Part shown: positions 6,097 through 8,338 of the stretch, one piece after another | Layout: each line of letters begins with the position of its first letter | Numbering within the stretch: position 1 is the first letter of the stretch | Assembly: GCA_016794285.1 (NCBI GenBank) | Contig: JAEUKO010000071.1 | Coordinates: 1 to 8,338 of the forward strand | Reading direction: 5' to 3' | Origin: UBA1573 sp016794285 | GTDB taxonomy: Bacteria; Pseudomonadota; Alphaproteobacteria; Micavibrionales; Micavibrionaceae | Length of the DNA stretch: 8,338 bases | The notes under the pieces: model-generated | What the model was told of the DNA's origin: nothing | The model's database searches: none | Seen by the model: only the letters and a program-made list of their open reading frames with translations | Position numbers and translations under genes: made by a program

Positions 6097-7184
6097 TGGG
6101 TTTTATCAGGTCATTTTGCTTAAAGGAAAGCCGCGCTTTGACATATAACAAAAGAATAGATTCTTACCTACCTGTTCTTTGCAGGTATCTCGAAAAGACG
6201 GACATTTTTGCAGAAGACAATGTTAAACAAGGTCGAGGTGGCCCATTTGGAGCCGCCCTTCTTGTCTTAGATCGTGATGGATTGTGGCATGAAATTGGAA
6301 ATCTGGCGGCAAATGCGGTTTTAAGCAAAGGCATTGGCAGTGCGCACGCAGAAAGCGAAGTTTTATCTCCCGAGAACGTAAACATTTTGAAGGAAAAACT
6401 CCTCCATACAGGCTCAGACTCTCTGGTTGTTATTATTTCAAGCGGAGAAAGTTGTCCGGCATGCCACGCAAAAGAAGAAATTCTTGCTCGCATTCTCGTT
6501 TCAGAGGGGCTTTTGAGCCAAGGAAATGTCTTTGTTGTCTATGGGGCAAGCTATGGGCAAACAGAAGCCATCGCAGGGTTTAACGACAAACCTTATCTTG
6601 AAGATATGCAAAAAGACGCTTGCTTCCGACTGATTAAGCAACAAATTATGGATATTTCTGACTTGCCCGCGCCTGTTCGCAGCATATTTGAAACGTCCAC
6701 CGAGCAAGTGGCTGTTATCTGTCAAGGAGAGAAAGTTTCTGGAATTGGGCACGATCAACGCCGCTTCAATATTATGGCAACATCAGAGGTCGTTGCTATT
6801 TGGGAGGCCTGTTTGAAGCAGAAAAAGGATGGAACCGAAAGTCCGTGGGACCTAGGAGGTGCTGTCTTATACACACCAACTCCCGTTGTTGGGCCTTTGG
6901 AGTATGCGGAGAGCCTTTGGGCAAATATTACGCGCCGCGTGAGTGTAAACTATCCGCAAAGTGTAGACTGGGCAACGCAGGAAGTGCCGGACTTAGCCAA
7001 TAATGACTTTTTCCAGCTTATTGCATCCCGCCCTTACAACGAGGCAGGTGGATTCGTAACTGTGCTTTATCTCGGGCAAAATTTTAAAAATCGTGCCCAA
7101 TATGCATGGAAAGAAAAAATAGAAGCTGAAAAGAGGATTTACGGAACTGAAAAGAGCTTATACAACGGGGTCAAGCCAAATTAA
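6096..7184 (+). CDS. Cytidine/guanine-deaminase-fold protein with an active-looking N-terminal domain and a degenerate second deaminase-like domain
   Basis: The N-terminal half fits the zinc-dependent CDA/TadA/guanine-deaminase superfamily: GGPFGAALLVLD (48-59, substrate-side strand), HAE with zinc ligand H84 and proton-shuttle E86, and SCPAC with zinc ligands C120 and C123. The usual P of PCxxC is replaced by S119. The C-terminal half (about 205-310) repeats the same layout: VAVICQGEKVSGIGHDQRR, then ATSEVVAI where HAEVVAI is usual (H to T229), then LYTPTPVVGPLEYAESLWA (258-276) where LYTxCEPCPMC..A..WA is usual, with no cysteine. It therefore looks like a tandem deaminase whose second copy is catalytically dead. 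The length (362 aa) is about twice a single-domain TadA. No signal peptide or membrane segment is evident, so it is probably cytoplasmic. The substrate is unknown; guaA 35 bases downstream suggests nucleotide metabolism. An in-frame TTG at 6138, 10 bases after AGGA (6124-6127), is a credible alternative start that would drop 14 residues. Confidence 0.8.
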   Translation: MGFIRSFCLKESRALTYNKRIDSYLPVLCRYLEKTDIFAEDNVKQGRGGPFGAALLVLDRDGLWHEIGNLAANAVLSKGIGSAHAESEVLSPENVNILKEKLLHTGSDSLVVIISSGESCPACHAKEEILARILVSEGLLSQGNVFVVYGASYGQTEAIAGFNDKPYLEDMQKDACFRLIKQQIMDISDLPAPVRSIFETSTEQVAVICQGEKVSGIGHDQRRFNIMATSEVVAIWEACLKQKKDGTESPWDLGGAVLYTPTPVVGPLEYAESLWANITRRVSVNYPQSVDWATQEVPDLANNDFFQLIASRPYNEAGGFVTVLYLGQNFKNRAQYAWKEKIEAEKRIYGTEKSLYNGVKPN

Positions 7185-7219
7185 GTGGTTCTACTGGCCG
7201 ATTAACGAAAGTGCTCGCA

Positions 7220-8338
7220 ATGTCAGATACATCTTCGTCTTCTCCCTTTCTGCACGACCGGATTTTGATCCTCGATTTCGGGTCGCAGGTAACCCAGCTT
7301 ATTGCACGCCGTGTTCGTGAAAGTGGAGTTTACTGTGAAATCTGGCCCTTCAACCAAGCCAACGAAGAACGAACCCGTCAATTTAATCCACGCGGTATTA
7401 TCCTATCTGGCGGCCCCTGTTCCGTAGCTGATCCAGATTCGCCAAGAGCTCCTGATTTTGTTTTTACCCTCGGCCTTCCTTTGCTGGGCATTTGCTACGG
7501 TCAGCAAACTATGTGCCAGCAACTTGGCGGGCGCGTGGATAAATCCGACCATCGTGAATTTGGCAGAGCCTATGTTGATATTACTGAAGACTGCCTGCTT
7601 TTCCGAGACGTTTGGATGAAGGGAAGCAAAGAGCAAGTCTGGATGTCCCACGGCGACCGCGTAACCCGCCTTCCCGAAGGATTCAAAATTGTCGGAATAT
7701 CCGAAGGGGCTCCGTGTGCAGCTGTCGCCGATGATGCAAGAAAATTTTATGGTGTGCAGTTTCACCCTGAAGTCATGCACACCCCACACGGAACCCAGTT
7801 GATTCGAAACTTCACCCATCTGGTTGCGGGATGCAAAGGTGATTGGACCATGGCCGCTTTTCGTGCCGAGGAAATCGCCAAAATCCGCAATCAGGTTGGA
7901 TCATCCCGCGTTTTATGCGGGCTTTCGGGTGGAGTTGATTCCTCGGTCACGGCCATTTTACTTCACGAAGCGATTGGCGATCAGCTCACCTGCATCTATG
8001 TAGATACAGGACTCATGCGCTCTGGAGAGAGCGAACAAGTGGTTTCCATGTTCCGCGATCATTATAATATTCCTCTTATTCATGAAAATGCTTCGGCCTT
8101 ATTTCTGGGAAAACTGGCAGGAGTAAGTGACCCCGAGCAAAAGCGAAAAATTATTGGCAGATTATTTATTGATGTTTTTGACGAATGCGCTAAACGCGTA
8201 GGCGGAGCAGATTTTCTGGCCCAAGGAACGCTCTATCCTGATGTGATTGAAAGCGTGTCCTTTACAGGAGGCCCGTCTGTAACAATTAAATCTCACCACA
8301 ATGTTGGGGGCCTTCCGGCTCGAATGAAATTGAAACTG
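7220..8338 (+). CDS. guaA: GMP synthase (glutamine-hydrolysing), N-terminal 373 codons, cut by the right window edge
   Basis: GuaA converts XMP to GMP using ATP and ammonia released from glutamine, the last step of GMP synthesis. From the ATG at 7220 the frame is open to the window end, so 373 of about 525 residues are visible. The class I glutamine amidotransferase domain starts with ILILDFGSQVTQLIARRVRE and has the triad C92 (GICYGQQ), H182 and E184 (VQFHPEV). The ATP pyrophosphatase domain has the PP-loop SGGVDSS (236-242), followed by YVDTGLMR and FLAQGTLYPDVIES. SHHNVGGLP near the right edge is also conserved in GuaA. The C-terminal dimerisation domain lies outside. The N-terminus carries a short Ser-rich lead (MSDTSSSSPFLHD) before the conserved strand. 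An in-frame GTG at 7211 is another possible start; neither start has a strong ribosome site. It follows the deaminase-like gene by 35 bases with no terminator between, so co-transcription is likely. Confidence 0.97.
   Translation, partial: MSDTSSSSPFLHDRILILDFGSQVTQLIARRVRESGVYCEIWPFNQANEERTRQFNPRGIILSGGPCSVADPDSPRAPDFVFTLGLPLLGICYGQQTMCQQLGGRVDKSDHREFGRAYVDITEDCLLFRDVWMKGSKEQVWMSHGDRVTRLPEGFKIVGISEGAPCAAVADDARKFYGVQFHPEVMHTPHGTQLIRNFTHLVAGCKGDWTMAAFRAEEIAKIRNQVGSSRVLCGLSGGVDSSVTAILLHEAIGDQLTCIYVDTGLMRSGESEQVVSMFRDHYNIPLIHENASALFLGKLAGVSDPEQKRKIIGRLFIDVFDECAKRVGGADFLAQGTLYPDVIESVSFTGGPSVTIKSHHNVGGLPARMKLKL

Noticed and set aside
7403..7819. 138-codon open frame on the minus strand opposite guaA
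   Set aside because: It lies opposite the amidotransferase domain of guaA, whose triad is intact, and shows no motif of its own.

Overview
The window looks like ordinary chromosomal DNA of a proteobacterium, most likely an alphaproteobacterium of middling GC content. This assignment is an inference. It rests on the form of the RsmB-like rRNA methyltransferase, with a DYCAGAGGKT S-adenosylmethionine loop, lying in the same neighbourhood as guaA, and on the styles of MetE, MetF and GuaA. No rRNA, tRNA, CRISPR array, insertion sequence, transposase or phage gene is visible. Coding density is very high and no gene-free stretch exceeds 80 bases.

Layout from left to right. (1) The C-terminal part of a hybrid sensor histidine kinase (+) enters from the left edge: end of the ATPase domain, two receiver domains, then an Hpt domain. 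(2) After 40 bases containing a small hairpin comes an RsmB/NOP-family 16S rRNA m5C methyltransferase (+). (3) Converging on it, with 13 bases of coding overlap, is a metF-metE pair (-): methylenetetrahydrofolate reductase followed by cobalamin-independent methionine synthase. The metF stop codon runs directly into the metE Shine-Dalgarno sequence. (4) An 80-base divergent intergenic region holds two short dyad repeats. (5) A gene (+) follows for a zinc-dependent deaminase-fold protein. Its N-terminal half keeps the HAE and SCPAC zinc motifs, and its C-terminal half looks like a second deaminase core that has lost all metal ligands. (6) 35 bases later guaA (GMP synthase, +) begins and runs off the right edge with 373 codons visible.

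How the genes work together. MetF makes 5-methyltetrahydrofolate and MetE uses it to methylate homocysteine, so the pair is a B12-independent last step of methionine synthesis. It feeds S-adenosylmethionine, the cofactor of the methyltransferase next door. GuaA makes GMP from XMP. The deaminase-like protein sits directly upstream of guaA on the same strand and may be co-transcribed with it, which hints at a nucleotide or nucleobase substrate but does not prove one. The most unusual item is this deaminase-like gene with its apparently dead second domain. The rest are well-known housekeeping genes in a somewhat unusual arrangement.
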